Origin: Acholeplasmatales bacterium | GTDB lineage: Bacteria > Bacillota_I > Bacilli_A > ML615J-28 > CAG-313 | Reading direction: 5' to 3' | Length of the DNA: 64,000 nt | Assembly (NCBI GenBank): GCA_003539625.1 | Contig: DPOU01000009.1 | Coordinates: 1 to 64,000 of the forward strand | Part shown: positions 24,308 to 33,887 of the stretch, in pieces | Layout of the letters: every line of letters starts with the position of its first letter | How positions within the stretch are numbered: the first letter of the stretch is position 1 | Made by a program: the position numbers and the translations under genes | Notes under the pieces: model-generated | Database searches by the model: none | What the model was told of the DNA's origin: nothing | Seen by the model: the letters and a program-made list of their open reading frames with translations, nothing else

Positions 24308-25135
24308 ATGAAGTATTATTTGTACAACGGTTTATCTAATAATAAAATTAAACCAGAAATCGTTGAAAATTTTGAAGAGAATGAAAGCCAAAAATTAATT
24401 GATGCAGGATTAGTTAATTATCCTGAGTTCTTTGGCAATTTAAATGCAGAAGATGAAGTAGTATTAATTGGTGGTGATGGTACTATTAATTATTTCATCA
24501 ATCAAGTACCTTATGAAAGCATAAAAAATAATGTTTATTATTATGCGGCAGGTAGTGGTAACGACTTTTTAAGAGATATCAATGGTAAAGTTGGTGAAGA
24601 AGTACTTTTAAATCCATATTTAAAGAACTTACCAACTGTTTATGTAAAAGATGTTGTAAGTAAGTTTATTAATGGTATCGGTTATGGATTAGATGGGTAT
24701 TGTTGTGAAGTTGGAGATAAACTTAAACTTCAATCTGATAAACCAATAAATTATACATCTATCGCAATAAAAGGATTATTATTTAATTTTAAACCAAGAA
24801 ATGCAACAGTAATTGTTGATGGTAAAAAATATGAACATCACAATGTATGGTTAGTACCTACTATGAAGGGTAGATTCTATGGTGGTGGTTTGATGATTGC
24901 CCCAAATCAAGATCGCTTATCTGATGAAGTTTCTGTCGTTGTTTATCAATCTAAATCGCGTATTAGCTCATTAATGACATTTAGATATGTACCAACTGGT
25001 CAACACATAAAGAAAGAAAAAATGGTCAAGATTTATACTGGTAAAGAAATTGAAGTTCAATTCAACCAACCAACAGCTTTACAAATTGATGGCGAAACCG
25101 TACTTGGCGTTGAATCATACCGTGTAAAAGCATAA
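24308..25135 (+). CDS. Diacylglycerol kinase catalytic-domain (DagK/YegS-like) protein
   Basis: This 275-residue lipid kinase of the DAGK/sphingosine kinase fold shows GGDGTINYF (GGDGT at 55-59) for nucleotide binding and GSGNDFLRD, the conserved catalytic-domain motif. The C-terminal beta domain ends in QIDGE. It should phosphorylate diacylglycerol or a similar lipid alcohol at the membrane, returning phosphatidic acid for phospholipid synthesis. At 275 residues it is slightly short for DgkB. It has AGGAG just before the start and lies one base after the DUF368-acyltransferase gene and one base before the next plsC. Confidence 0.88.
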   Translation: MKYYLYNGLSNNKIKPEIVENFEENESQKLIDAGLVNYPEFFGNLNAEDEVVLIGGDGTINYFINQVPYESIKNNVYYYAAGSGNDFLRDINGKVGEEVLLNPYLKNLPTVYVKDVVSKFINGIGYGLDGYCCEVGDKLKLQSDKPINYTSIAIKGLLFNFKPRNATVIVDGKKYEHHNVWLVPTMKGRFYGGGLMIAPNQDRLSDEVSVVVYQSKSRISSLMTFRYVPTGQHIKKEKMVKIYTGKEIEVQFNQPTALQIDGETVLGVESYRVKA

Positions 25136-25136
25136 T

Positions 25137-25955
25137 ATGGTAAGAATATTTGTAATTTTAGTTGCCGCAATATTAAGCCTATTAACCACTCTCTCATTAA
25201 CAATTAATGTGGTTTGGCTATCAATTTTAGTTTATATTGGCTTTTTTGTTGCCTACATAATTGCTCAAGGACTAATATATTTCTTACTTGCTTTCTTATT
25301 AGGATTATTTATTAATAAGAAGAAGGAGACAATACATTATAATAAGTTTTATCACTTATGTTATTATTTATATGTTAAGTACACTTTATCATTATTCGGT
25401 GTAAAAGTAAAAAAGACTGGTTTAGAAAAAATTCCTAATGATACAAACTTTGTAATTGTTTCTAACCACTTGTCAAATTTTGACCCAATGATTATGGATC
25501 AATGTTTGTATAAGTATAATTTAACATTTGTTGCTAAAAAAAGTTTATTTAAAATTCCTTGCTTTGGTAAGTTCATTCATAAAATTGGTTATCTTTGTCT
25601 AGATCGTAGTAATCTAAGAAGCGAAGCAAAAACTATTATGAAAGTCACTAAAATGTTAGAAGATAATGAATGTTCGGTTGCGGTATACCCGGAAGGAACA
25701 AGAAATTTTACCAATGAAACGCTATTACCATTTAAATATGGTTGCTTTCATCTTGCCATAAAATCAAAAAGACCAATAGTTGTAACTACTATTAAAGGTA
25801 CTGAAAACATTAAAAATCATTTGTTAACTAAGATCCATAAAGTTGATTTTGATGTATTAGGTGTTATAACCTACGAACAATATAAAGATCTTAATACTCA
25901 TGAAATAGGTGACATTATTTATAAAATGATGGAAGATAATCTATTAAGCAAATAA
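25137..25955 (+). CDS. PlsC-type lysophospholipid acyltransferase
   Basis: This 272-residue protein has two N-terminal hydrophobic segments, HX4D in NHLSNFD (H111, D116) and a canonical YPEGTRNF. It should acylate lysophosphatidic acid or another lysolipid. No clear ribosome site is seen; translation probably continues from the DagK-like gene. Unlike the fused acyltransferase two genes upstream, it keeps all catalytic motifs. A terminator ends the three-gene lipid operon. Confidence 0.9.
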   Translation: MVRIFVILVAAILSLLTTLSLTINVVWLSILVYIGFFVAYIIAQGLIYFLLAFLLGLFINKKKETIHYNKFYHLCYYLYVKYTLSLFGVKVKKTGLEKIPNDTNFVIVSNHLSNFDPMIMDQCLYKYNLTFVAKKSLFKIPCFGKFIHKIGYLCLDRSNLRSEAKTIMKVTKMLEDNECSVAVYPEGTRNFTNETLLPFKYGCFHLAIKSKRPIVVTTIKGTENIKNHLLTKIHKVDFDVLGVITYEQYKDLNTHEIGDIIYKMMEDNLLSK

Positions 25956-25980
25956 CTACTGATTGTGTCAGTAGTTTTTT
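25955..25980 (+). terminator. Terminator of the lipid operon
   Basis: Perfect 8-bp arms ACTACTGA / TCAGTAGT with a 5-nt loop, followed by six T. Confidence 0.85.
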
Positions 25981-26037
25981 ATTAACAAAAAAGATTACTA
26001 TTCATATAATAAAGTAAAGAACAAAAAGGGTGAAAAA

Positions 26038-26757
26038 ATGACTAATTCAAAATGGAAAATATCGTTTAGTGAACTAGATAGTATACTAAAAAAATTACAA
26101 GTATTACTACTTGATGAAATATCTAATAATAAAAAAATAATTGATGAGTTAAAAACAACTTATAATATAGATTTTAACGACAATCTAGTTCAAAAAATTA
26201 CCAATATTATTAAAAAAACAGTAGAAGATATAAAAAAAGATTTAAACTTTTTCTATGAATCTGATCCAGCCGCTTCATCAATAGAAGAAATATATTGGTC
26301 ATATCCAGGTTTTTTTGCATTACTTATATACCGAATTAGTCATGAACTTGCAAATCAAAAAATTAAAATAATACCTAGATATTTAAGTGAATATGCTCAT
26401 TCAAAAACCGGTATTGATATTAATCCTAATGCAATAATCGGATGCCCATGTTTTATTGATCATGGTACAGGAATTGTCATTGGTGAGACCGCAATCCTTG
26501 GTAATAATGTAAAAATCTATCAAGGGGTTACTTTAGGCGCAAAATCTTTAAGTAGAGGGAATCTTTTGAAAGGGGTTAAAAGACATCCAACGATAGGTAA
26601 TAATGTCACCATTTATGCAAATGCAACTATTTTAGGAGGAGACACCATTATTGGCGATAATTCAACCATTGGCGCAAATGTTTTTCTAACAAGTAGTGTT
26701 TCAAATAATTCATTAATAGTACATAATGAAAATAATATTGACCTTACTAAAAAATAA
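26038..26757 (+). CDS. cysE: Serine O-acetyltransferase
   Basis: This 239-residue hexapeptide-repeat enzyme makes O-acetylserine from serine and acetyl-CoA, the first step of cysteine synthesis. It has the helical N-terminal domain ([15 protein letters not shown]) and the left-handed beta-helix with [25 protein letters not shown] and GVTLGAKS. Two catalytic histidines are visible in the H-G-T-G and KRHPTIG contexts. The N-terminal extension of about 80 residues is typical of the EpsC-like long form. It stands alone. No cysK is in the window. Confidence 0.92.
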   Translation: MTNSKWKISFSELDSILKKLQVLLLDEISNNKKIIDELKTTYNIDFNDNLVQKITNIIKKTVEDIKKDLNFFYESDPAASSIEEIYWSYPGFFALLIYRISHELANQKIKIIPRYLSEYAHSKTGIDINPNAIIGCPCFIDHGTGIVIGETAILGNNVKIYQGVTLGAKSLSRGNLLKGVKRHPTIGNNVTIYANATILGGDTIIGDNSTIGANVFLTSSVSNNSLIVHNENNIDLTKK

Positions 26758-26792
26758 AAAACCTCTATTTATGTTTATTAGAGGTCTTTTTT
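26757..26792. terminator. Bidirectional terminator between cysE and the YrzE-like gene
   Basis: Arms ACCTCTA (26761-26767) and TAGAGGT (26779-26785) with A and T runs on the two sides. The minus-strand gene ends inside it. Confidence 0.75.
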
Positions 26793-27157
26793 CTCGTGTC
26801 AAGTTGTACTCCAATCATTCCACCAAGTGAAATAGTTATTAAATAAATACCATATTTTAACCAATCGGTACCTTCTAAAGTACTTTTTGATAATAATTTA
26901 ATTACAATGATAATAATTAATAAAATTAACCCTGTAATAAAATTTGATATTATGCCATATTTTTTCTCAACTATACCACTAATTAAACCAATAAGGAAAA
27001 AAGATATTGCGCCAATAATGATGCTAAAACGATAAATATCATTTGTTTTTGCTTCAATTTTGCCATTATAAACTAATATAGTATAAATAAAAGTAAAAAT
27101 GGCAAAAATAAATAATGAAATTAATATAGAAATAGCTTTTGATTTCAATAGTTTCAT
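26765..27157 (-). CDS. YrzE-like (TIGR04086-type) small membrane protein
   Basis: This 130-residue integral membrane protein has four hydrophobic helices. GLISGIVEKKYGI and the glycine-rich last helix (SLGGMIGVQL) match the pattern of TIGR04086/YrzE family proteins of Bacillota, whose function is unknown. It is divergent from the DUF421 gene. A short basic C-terminus (KKTSNKHK) faces the cytosol if the usual topology holds. Confidence 0.6.
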   Translation of the reverse strand: MKLLKSKAISILISLFIFAIFTFIYTILVYNGKIEAKTNDIYRFSIIIGAISFFLIGLISGIVEKKYGIISNFITGLILLIIIIVIKLLSKSTLEGTDWLKYGIYLITISLGGMIGVQLDTRKKTSNKHK

Positions 27158-27208
27158 AATATATCACCACTACACTATATGCAACAAAAGCTTAGAAAAG
27201 AAGGGAAA

Positions 27209-27865
27209 ATGGAAAATTGGTTGATTCTTATTGTAAGAACAATTATTGGCTTTACTTTATTATTGATTGCTACTAAACTAATGGGTAAACGTGAGATTGG
27301 ACAATTAAGTGTTTTTGACTTTTTGATTGTATTATCAGTTGCTGATATTATGATAATAGGTATTGAAAATTTTGATGAAAGTATGTTGTTATTTATCATA
27401 CCTATGGTAATCATTGTTGTTTTACAAAAAATTATTGCTCTCATTGGGTTGAAATCACCATGGGTTAGAGATAAAATGGATGGTAAAGAAAGTTTAATCA
27501 TTAAAAAGGGAAAAATTCAAATTGATGCGATGAAAAAAGAAAAATACAACATGAATGATTTGTATACTCAATTAAGAGAAAAAGATGTTAAAAGCATTGA
27601 TGAAGTAGAATACGCCATATTAGAAAATAATGGTAGACTTAGTGTTTTTACTTACAAAGATAAAGACAATGAAACTTTTCCTTTACCATTAATAATTAGT
27701 GGAAAGATTGAAAAAGATAACTTAAAATTGATTGAAAAATCAGAAGATTGGCTTTTAGAAATGTTGAAAAAACAAAATATTGACAATTTTGAAAACATTT
27801 ATGGGGCATCTTACCAAGATGGTAAAATAAAAGTTGTTTTATCTGATAAAAAAGAAGTAAAATAA
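27209..27865 (+). CDS. YetF-like DUF421 membrane protein
   Basis: This 218-residue protein of the DUF421 (YetF) family has three hydrophobic helices with the signature TKLMGKREIGQLSVFDFLIVLSVADIM, then a cytoplasmic domain with LIIKKGKIQID and the MNDLYTQLRE motif. Start 27209 is preferred over 27179 because GAAGGG precedes it and homologues begin just before the first helix. In spore formers YetF-type proteins have been linked to sporulation or germination membranes, but no function is certain here. It is followed 25 bp later by the SGNH hydrolase. Confidence 0.85.
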   Translation: MENWLILIVRTIIGFTLLLIATKLMGKREIGQLSVFDFLIVLSVADIMIIGIENFDESMLLFIIPMVIIVVLQKIIALIGLKSPWVRDKMDGKESLIIKKGKIQIDAMKKEKYNMNDLYTQLREKDVKSIDEVEYAILENNGRLSVFTYKDKDNETFPLPLIISGKIEKDNLKLIEKSEDWLLEMLKKQNIDNFENIYGASYQDGKIKVVLSDKKEVK

Positions 27866-27890
27866 TGTATAATTTACCTGAGGTAATTAT

Positions 27891-28994
27891 ATGCAAAAGA
27901 AAGTAGAAATATCAAAAGTAGATGAAAATTTTAAAATAAATAATCAAGATAATAAAAACTTAAAATGGATTAACCCTAAAAATAGTAACTTAGTGAAAGT
28001 TTATGGGTTAAACTGGTTTTATAAAGATTTTAGATATCATCGCTTCCCAAAAGAAACTGATGAAACTATTAAGAATTTAAGTGGTAGCCTGGATGTTTTA
28101 ACAGCTAATACATCGGGTGGTTCAATAGCCTTTTATTCTAATACTAAAACTTTGAAAATCAAAGTCAAATTATCTTACATGTTTCATATGGGACATATGC
28201 CCTACACTGGTCAAGCAGGTTTTGATTTATATTTAGGCAAATCGTTTAACGAATTGAAATTTTATCGCAGTTCAAATTTTGACTTTAATAACTATGAATA
28301 TGAGTTTACATTTTTTGAAAATGCAGAAATAAATGACATTAATTTACATATGTTAAATTTTCCTCTATATGCAAGTGTTGATGAAGTATTAATTGGAATA
28401 GATGAAGATGCCACAATTTATTCAGAAGAGAATTTATTCCCTAATAGTGGAAAAATTGTATTTTATGGTACTTCAATAACGCAAGGAGGATGTGCAAGTC
28501 GACCTGGTTCAAGCTATACTCAAGTAGTAGCTAGACATTTAGGATATGAATGTTTAAACTTTGGCTTCTCAGGTAATGGTAAAGGGCAAATAGAAGTTGC
28601 GGAAATACTTTCTAAAATTGAAAATGTTAAAATGTTTGTTCTAAACTACGAGGCTAATGTTTATTTTGATCAATTAAAACAAACTGTTTGGAATTTTATT
28701 GCCAAATTAAGAGAAACTTATCCTACAGTTCCTATTATATTAATGAGCAAGATACGCTTTTTTGATGAGAATCATTTTGCAAGTGTTAAAAAAACTGAAC
28801 ATATGATAAGAACATATCAAAGAAATGTAGTTAAAAAATTAAGCCAAACGGATAATAACATTTATTACTATGACGGTAGTAAATTATTAGGAAGTGATTT
28901 CGAAGAAAAAACTGTTGATGGAGTTCATCCTAATGATTACGGCTTTTATAGTATAGCTAAAGTAGTTGAAAAGTTTATTGCTAAAAAATTATAA
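27891..28994 (+). CDS. SGNH/GDSL-type esterase with an N-terminal GxDLY domain
   Basis: This 367-residue hydrolase has an N-terminal jelly-roll-like domain with GFDLY (110-114, the GxDLY motif of SGNH esterases). The SGNH catalytic domain follows: nucleophile S195 in YGTSITQGG, the Gly and Asn blocks in GFSGNGKGQ, and D343/H346 in DGVHPND. It probably deacetylates a carbohydrate or other acyl ester. No signal peptide is present, so it acts in the cytosol or is released by another route. It has its own GAGGTAATT ribosome site and a terminator. Confidence 0.88.
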   Translation: MQKKVEISKVDENFKINNQDNKNLKWINPKNSNLVKVYGLNWFYKDFRYHRFPKETDETIKNLSGSLDVLTANTSGGSIAFYSNTKTLKIKVKLSYMFHMGHMPYTGQAGFDLYLGKSFNELKFYRSSNFDFNNYEYEFTFFENAEINDINLHMLNFPLYASVDEVLIGIDEDATIYSEENLFPNSGKIVFYGTSITQGGCASRPGSSYTQVVARHLGYECLNFGFSGNGKGQIEVAEILSKIENVKMFVLNYEANVYFDQLKQTVWNFIAKLRETYPTVPIILMSKIRFFDENHFASVKKTEHMIRTYQRNVVKKLSQTDNNIYYYDGSKLLGSDFEEKTVDGVHPNDYGFYSIAKVVEKFIAKKL

Positions 28995-29019
28995 AAAGAA
29001 AGCAGGTTAAGCCTGCTTT
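28995..29019. terminator. Terminator between the SGNH esterase and flippase genes
   Basis: Arms AAAGCAGG / CCTGCTTT with a short loop and T run; it works for both convergent genes. Confidence 0.8.
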
Positions 29020-30543
29020 TTACTTATTTGCTAATTTTAGATGTTTTTTAACAAATGCAAATAAACTTTCAATCCAAATTAATTTAAATAATATACATAG
29101 GGTAAAATAAACAACTGATGAAATGCATAATACAATTAAAAAATTAACATTAAAATGATTTAAAATAAAGCAAATACCAAAAGTTAATACTGATATACAC
29201 CCAAGATTAATGATGTTAGTAACTGAGGTACGATACTTTGTTATTTTAAATAAATGGATGATGTGAATAATGAACCCTAGTACCATGGCAATTACCGTTG
29301 CGATTATGACAGAATCTAGAGGGTTATCACTAGTAAATGCTAATATCACAATTAGTAATAATCTTGAAAAATTAATAATTGTTGATGTCCAAAAAACATA
29401 AGTCTGTTTTCCAATGGTTTGAAGAATTGATATAATAGGAATATGGGTATAGTAACAAATAAAGACAAAAGTGAAGTATTTTACCCATTTAGTACCTTGA
29501 GTGGTTTTATAAATAAAGTTCATATAATCTTTTGCATAGAAAAATAAATTGCACGCTAATAATATGCTAGGTACGATTGAAAATAAAATGACTTTCTTTA
29601 TATAATAATTAATAGCTTTACTTTGCTTTTTTACCACCGCTTGGGTAAGACCAGGAACAATTGAACTTGCAATTGCAACGGGTAAGAACGAGATAAAGGT
29701 AAGTAAAGGAATAGAATAGGCATCAATAATTGTATATTCGGTATGAATAGTTAATACATCATAGCCTAAATAAGAAAGAATACACGTATAGATGATTGGT
29801 TCTAAAAAGTAGGTAAAATTCCCTAATATTCTTGATAAGGTATTGGGAATTGATATATTTAAAATAGCTTTTAATTCACCAGATGTATTGGGAAAGTCAA
29901 TTGGTGGATTTTTTTTGAGTTTTATTAGGCAATAAATTATTGCCACAAGTTCTCCTAAACTTAATGCAAGTAGTGTTGACGTAGTTGCAACTACATTTCC
30001 GTATGGTAGGGTAATAAAAAGTAGGGCAATACTAAAAAAAATTCTTGCCACCTGTTCAGACAAATTACCCATTGCGACGGTCATTGTATTTTTTAAACCA
30101 TTGAAATAACCTTTTAAACCATCACTAATTCCTACTAAAGGAATAAGTAGAAGAGCAGTTAATAAGGGAAAATATAAATCTTCATCTTTTAAAAAATAAA
30201 TAACTAAAGGCTTTAACATTGAAAAATATATTATATCAACAATTAAAGAAATCAAAAACGATAATTTAAATGATTCGGATAATATCTTTTTTTGAGAATA
30301 ACGTTTAGTTATTACACTTTCTGCGACAAGTTTACTAATAGTTATATATAGACTAAATCCTGAAATACTAACAAACAACATAATTGTTGGAAAAGATAGA
30401 ATGTAAAGTCGCATTCCGCTAGTTCCAAGCATTCTAGTCATTGTTATTTTATTGATTAAACCCAACAGTTTTATTACAAATCCTGATACTATTATAATTA
30501 ACGTACTTAGGAAAAAACTATCTGAATTATGTCTTTTTTTCAT
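29020..30543 (-). CDS. SpoVB-like MATE/MOP-superfamily lipid flippase
   Basis: This 507-residue protein has about 14 hydrophobic helices. It belongs to the polysaccharide-transport branch of the MOP superfamily (MurJ/SpoVB/Wzx), which flips lipid-linked precursors. N-terminal features are GFVIKLLGLINKITMTRMLGTSGM and SISGFSLYITISKLVAE, as in SpoVB and its paralogues. Length is close to B. subtilis SpoVB. The ATG at 30543 (MKKRHNSD) is chosen because GGTGAT precedes it. A sigma-E-like promoter sits directly upstream, which favours the spore-cortex flippase SpoVB, but a vegetative MurJ-like role is not excluded. Confidence 0.8.
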   Translation of the reverse strand: MKKRHNSDSFFLSTLIIIVSGFVIKLLGLINKITMTRMLGTSGMRLYILSFPTIMLFVSISGFSLYITISKLVAESVITKRYSQKKILSESFKLSFLISLIVDIIYFSMLKPLVIYFLKDEDLYFPLLTALLLIPLVGISDGLKGYFNGLKNTMTVAMGNLSEQVARIFFSIALLFITLPYGNVVATTSTLLALSLGELVAIIYCLIKLKKNPPIDFPNTSGELKAILNISIPNTLSRILGNFTYFLEPIIYTCILSYLGYDVLTIHTEYTIIDAYSIPLLTFISFLPVAIASSIVPGLTQAVVKKQSKAINYYIKKVILFSIVPSILLACNLFFYAKDYMNFIYKTTQGTKWVKYFTFVFICYYTHIPIISILQTIGKQTYVFWTSTIINFSRLLLIVILAFTSDNPLDSVIIATVIAMVLGFIIHIIHLFKITKYRTSVTNIINLGCISVLTFGICFILNHFNVNFLIVLCISSVVYFTLCILFKLIWIESLFAFVKKHLKLANK

Positions 30544-30558
30544 CAACATCACCAAAAT

Positions 30559-30587
30559 ATCATATGTATAAATATAAATAAATATTA
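30559..30587 (-). promoter_or_regulatory. Sigma-E-like promoter of the SpoVB-like gene
   Basis: On the minus strand: -35 TAATATT (30587-30581), 14-bp spacer, -10 CATATGAT (30566-30559). This compares well with the sigma-E pattern (ATATT, 13-15 bp, CATACAAT). The predicted start lies at the edge of the ribosome site, as for several genes here. Confidence 0.4.
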
Positions 30588-30684
30588 AAAGAATAAAAAA
30601 TGTTACAAATTTCTTTATATTTACACTTTTTTTTGATATAATAATATTATTCTAAATTACAATTATAAATATGAGGTGAAAGTT

Positions 30685-31203
30685 ATGAATTACAAAGATT
30701 ATGTTGCTATCGTGGAGGACTTTCCAATAAAAGGCATATCATTTAAAGATATTACTCCATTAATGAATGATGGTGCAGCGTATCAAGAAGCTTGTAGCGA
30801 TTTAGCAAAATATGTTAAAACTAGAAATGCTACAAAAATTGTCGGTCCTGAATCTAGAGGATTTCTTTTTGGTTGCCCAATTGCGACAGAATTAAAATTA
30901 GGATTTGTTCCTATTCGTAAACCTGGTAAACTTCCTCGTGAAGAAATAAAAGTAGAATATACACTTGAATATGGTAAGAATACACTATGCATGCATGCGG
31001 ACGCTATTAAACCTGGTGATCGCGTAGTTATCGTTGATGATTTACTAGCTACTGGTGGTACAGTTAATGCGGCAATTAATTTAATAGAAAAACTTGGTGG
31101 AGAAGTTGTTGGTTGTGCATTTGTTATCGAACTTACAGGATTAAAGGGTAGAGAATTATTAAATAAATATGATGTCTTCTCATTAATTAATTATGAATTT
31201 TAA
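30685..31203 (+). CDS. apt: Adenine phosphoribosyltransferase
   Basis: This 172-residue purine salvage enzyme joins adenine and PRPP to AMP. It shows [29 protein letters not shown], and the PRPP-binding loop [17 protein letters not shown] at 30676 is in frame, but GAGGTGA before ATG 30685 and the usual APT length favour the latter. It precedes the rel gene by 36 bp. The apt-relA order is conserved in Bacillota. Confidence 0.96.
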   Translation: MNYKDYVAIVEDFPIKGISFKDITPLMNDGAAYQEACSDLAKYVKTRNATKIVGPESRGFLFGCPIATELKLGFVPIRKPGKLPREEIKVEYTLEYGKNTLCMHADAIKPGDRVVIVDDLLATGGTVNAAINLIEKLGGEVVGCAFVIELTGLKGRELLNKYDVFSLINYEF

Positions 31204-31239
31204 AAAAGAAGATAAATAAACAAAGAAGGAGGCGATTGT

Positions 31240-33438
31240 ATGCCAGATAATAATAGTTGTAAGACTATTGATGATATAATCACATATTGTCAAAGCTATT
31301 TGCATAATGAAGATAATCTTAATCTTATAAAAAAGGCATATGATGTAGCCAAGAAAAAACACGAAGGACAATTTCGTAAATCAGGTGATCCATACATTCA
31401 ACATCCTGTTGAAGTAGCATATATTTTAGCTACACTACATGCAGGTCCAGATACAATTGCGGCGGGATTACTTCATGATGTATTAGAAGATACAGATATG
31501 AGTAAAGAAGAAATGGCAGCTACTTTTAATAAAGATGTTGCGGAAATTGTTGATGGGGTTACCAAAATTAGTAAATTAAAATATATGACGAAAGAAAAAG
31601 CTTTAGCCCATAATCATGAAAAATTATTGCTTGCTATGGCTAAAGACATTCGTGTTATTTTAGTAAAAATTGCTGATAGACTTCACAATATGCGAACAAT
31701 TCAGTTCCATAGTGAAGAAAAACAAAAGAGAATTGCTCAAGAAACTTTAGATTTGTATGCTCCACTAGCACATCGACTAGGTATGTACCGCATCAAGGCT
31801 GAACTAGAAGATTTAAGCTTTAAAGCCTTAGAACCTGAAAAATATGCGGAAATCGCAAAGGAAATCAGTTTTAAGAAAACTGAACGTGATGAAGATGTTG
31901 AAAAAATGATTTCAACCGTAAAAGGTTTATTAGAAAAAAATCATATTAATCACTATGATATAAAAGGCCGTGTTAAAAACATCTATAGCATCTACAAAAA
32001 AATAATAACCAAAAATAAAACAATAGATGATATTTATGATTTACTTGCTTTAAGAGTAATTGTTGATTCTGTTGAACAATGTTATCATGTATTAGGAATC
32101 ATCCACAGCATTTGGACACCGCTTCCAATGCGTTTCAAAGATTACATTGCTGTGCCAAAACCTAATATGTATCAATCTCTTCACACAACTGTAGTAGGAC
32201 CAGCTGGTAAAATATATGAAATCCAAATTAGAACATACGAAATGGATCAAATAGCAGAATTTGGTGTTGCTGCACACTGGGCATATAAAGAAAATGTGGA
32301 ATATTCACATGAAAAAGAACAACTTGAAATAGTTAACAAATTAAAATGGTATAAAGATTTAACCACATATGTTGAAAATTCCGCAACTGAAGATCCTCTT
32401 GATAGCATAATTGAAGATATTTTTAGTGCCAATGTCTATATCTTTACACCAAAAGGCGATGTATATGATTTTCCTGCTGGCTCTATGCCACTTGATTTTG
32501 CATATCGCATTCATTCAGATATTGGTAACAAAACGGTTGGTGCAATCGTAAATGGTAAAATTGTACCACTTAGTTATAAATTAAAAACTGGTGATGTTGT
32601 TGAAATAAAAACTAACAAAGCATGTACAGGTCCAACATCCGAATGGCTTAAACTTGCTAAAACATCGCATGCTAAAACTAAAATTAAAGCATTTATAAAT
32701 AAGAAACAACGTGATGCCTTTGTCGCAAAAGGCTTAGAAGAACTTACGGTAATTGGGAAAAACTATAATTATTCTCCAACTACTTTGGATGACAAGCAAG
32801 TTATGGATCTATTCGGTAAAAATGGTATAAGAACAGTAGAAGATTTGTACTGGACAATAGGTAAAGGTGAAATATCAGCTTTAGCCGCAATCAATCGTAT
32901 TTTAGGACTTACCGATGTTAAACTAGACGATGAATTTGCTTTGAAACAATACAGTGAAGATAGTTCCAAAAATCGTAAGCGTGTCGCAACCAATGGATTC
33001 GGCATTATTGTTGAGGGACTTGAAAGAGCCAAATTGCATCTTGGTAATTGTTGCCAACCAGTTTATGGTGACGAAATAAGTGGCTATATTTCTAAAGGTA
33101 ACGGTATAATTATTCATCGTGTAACTTGCCCAAATGTTGAAAAAGCTAGTCCTGAAAGATTTATAAATGTATATTGGGACAAAGATTTCTCAGGTAGAAT
33201 ATTTGATACTACCTTAAAAATTATTGCATTAGACCGTAGAAATTTAGTTGCTGATATGATAAATATCTTAAATGGTTGCAATGTTACAATTGCTTCCGTA
33301 ACATCAACTAAAAATCGTACAGGAGATTGTATGGCCAAGTTTAAATTACAAGTTTCTGGCTTAAATGATTTAAACAATGCCATTCTAAATTTAAAAAAGA
33401 TTCCCGAAATTTATCAAATTGAAAGGGTAAACAAATAA
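31240..33438 (+). CDS. relA: Bifunctional (p)ppGpp synthetase/hydrolase RSH
   Basis: This 732-residue Rel makes and degrades (p)ppGpp, the stringent-response alarmone. The HD hydrolase domain is intact (H55 in YIQHP, H79 and D80 in LLHDVLEDT). The synthetase domain follows, with GRVKNIYSIYKK and YQSLHTTV. Then come the TGS domain (IFTPKGDVYDFPAGS), a helical/zinc-finger region with LGNCCQPVYGD and a C-terminal ACT domain. Both activities are expected. A strong AGGAGG precedes the start. The stop overlaps the dtd start (TAATG). Confidence 0.95.
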   Translation: MPDNNSCKTIDDIITYCQSYLHNEDNLNLIKKAYDVAKKKHEGQFRKSGDPYIQHPVEVAYILATLHAGPDTIAAGLLHDVLEDTDMSKEEMAATFNKDVAEIVDGVTKISKLKYMTKEKALAHNHEKLLLAMAKDIRVILVKIADRLHNMRTIQFHSEEKQKRIAQETLDLYAPLAHRLGMYRIKAELEDLSFKALEPEKYAEIAKEISFKKTERDEDVEKMISTVKGLLEKNHINHYDIKGRVKNIYSIYKKIITKNKTIDDIYDLLALRVIVDSVEQCYHVLGIIHSIWTPLPMRFKDYIAVPKPNMYQSLHTTVVGPAGKIYEIQIRTYEMDQIAEFGVAAHWAYKENVEYSHEKEQLEIVNKLKWYKDLTTYVENSATEDPLDSIIEDIFSANVYIFTPKGDVYDFPAGSMPLDFAYRIHSDIGNKTVGAIVNGKIVPLSYKLKTGDVVEIKTNKACTGPTSEWLKLAKTSHAKTKIKAFINKKQRDAFVAKGLEELTVIGKNYNYSPTTLDDKQVMDLFGKNGIRTVEDLYWTIGKGEISALAAINRILGLTDVKLDDEFALKQYSEDSSKNRKRVATNGFGIIVEGLERAKLHLGNCCQPVYGDEISGYISKGNGIIIHRVTCPNVEKASPERFINVYWDKDFSGRIFDTTLKIIALDRRNLVADMINILNGCNVTIASVTSTKNRTGDCMAKFKLQVSGLNDLNNAILNLKKIPEIYQIERVNK

Positions 33439-33878
33439 TGAAAGTTATTATTCAAAGGGTGTTAAATGCCAAATGTGTAGTAAATGAAGAAAATGTGTCA
33501 GAAATTACTAGTGGTATGATGCTTTTAGTAGGCTTTACCAATGGTGATTCCGTAGAACAAATTGATAAAATGGTCAAGAAAATTATTAATTTACGCATTT
33601 TTGAAGATGAAAATAAAAAAATGAATCTTTCAATTCAAAAAGTAAATGGCGAAATATTATCAATATCACAATTTACTCTTTACGCGAACCCTTATGAAGG
33701 TAATCGACCATCATTTATAGATGCGCTAAATCCCCATGATGCATCAAATTTATATGATTTATTTAATCAGAAATTATCTGATGCTTTAGGAAAAAAAGTA
33801 AAAACAGGAATATTTGGCGAAGATATGAAATTACATATTGTTTGCGATGGCCCTGTAACTATCTCTTTAGAATATTAG
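33438..33878 (+). CDS. dtd: D-aminoacyl-tRNA deacylase
   Basis: This 146-residue DTD removes D-amino acids from mischarged tRNA. It shows MKVIIQRV at the N-terminus, the catalytic-loop SQFTLYA, FGEDMKLH and the cis-proline motif GPVT near the C-terminus. The relA-dtd order with a one-base overlap is conserved in Bacilli. The stop is immediately followed by the next gene's start region. Confidence 0.95.
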   Translation: MKVIIQRVLNAKCVVNEENVSEITSGMMLLVGFTNGDSVEQIDKMVKKIINLRIFEDENKKMNLSIQKVNGEILSISQFTLYANPYEGNRPSFIDALNPHDASNLYDLFNQKLSDALGKKVKTGIFGEDMKLHIVCDGPVTISLEY

Positions 33879-33887
33879 GTGAAAAAA

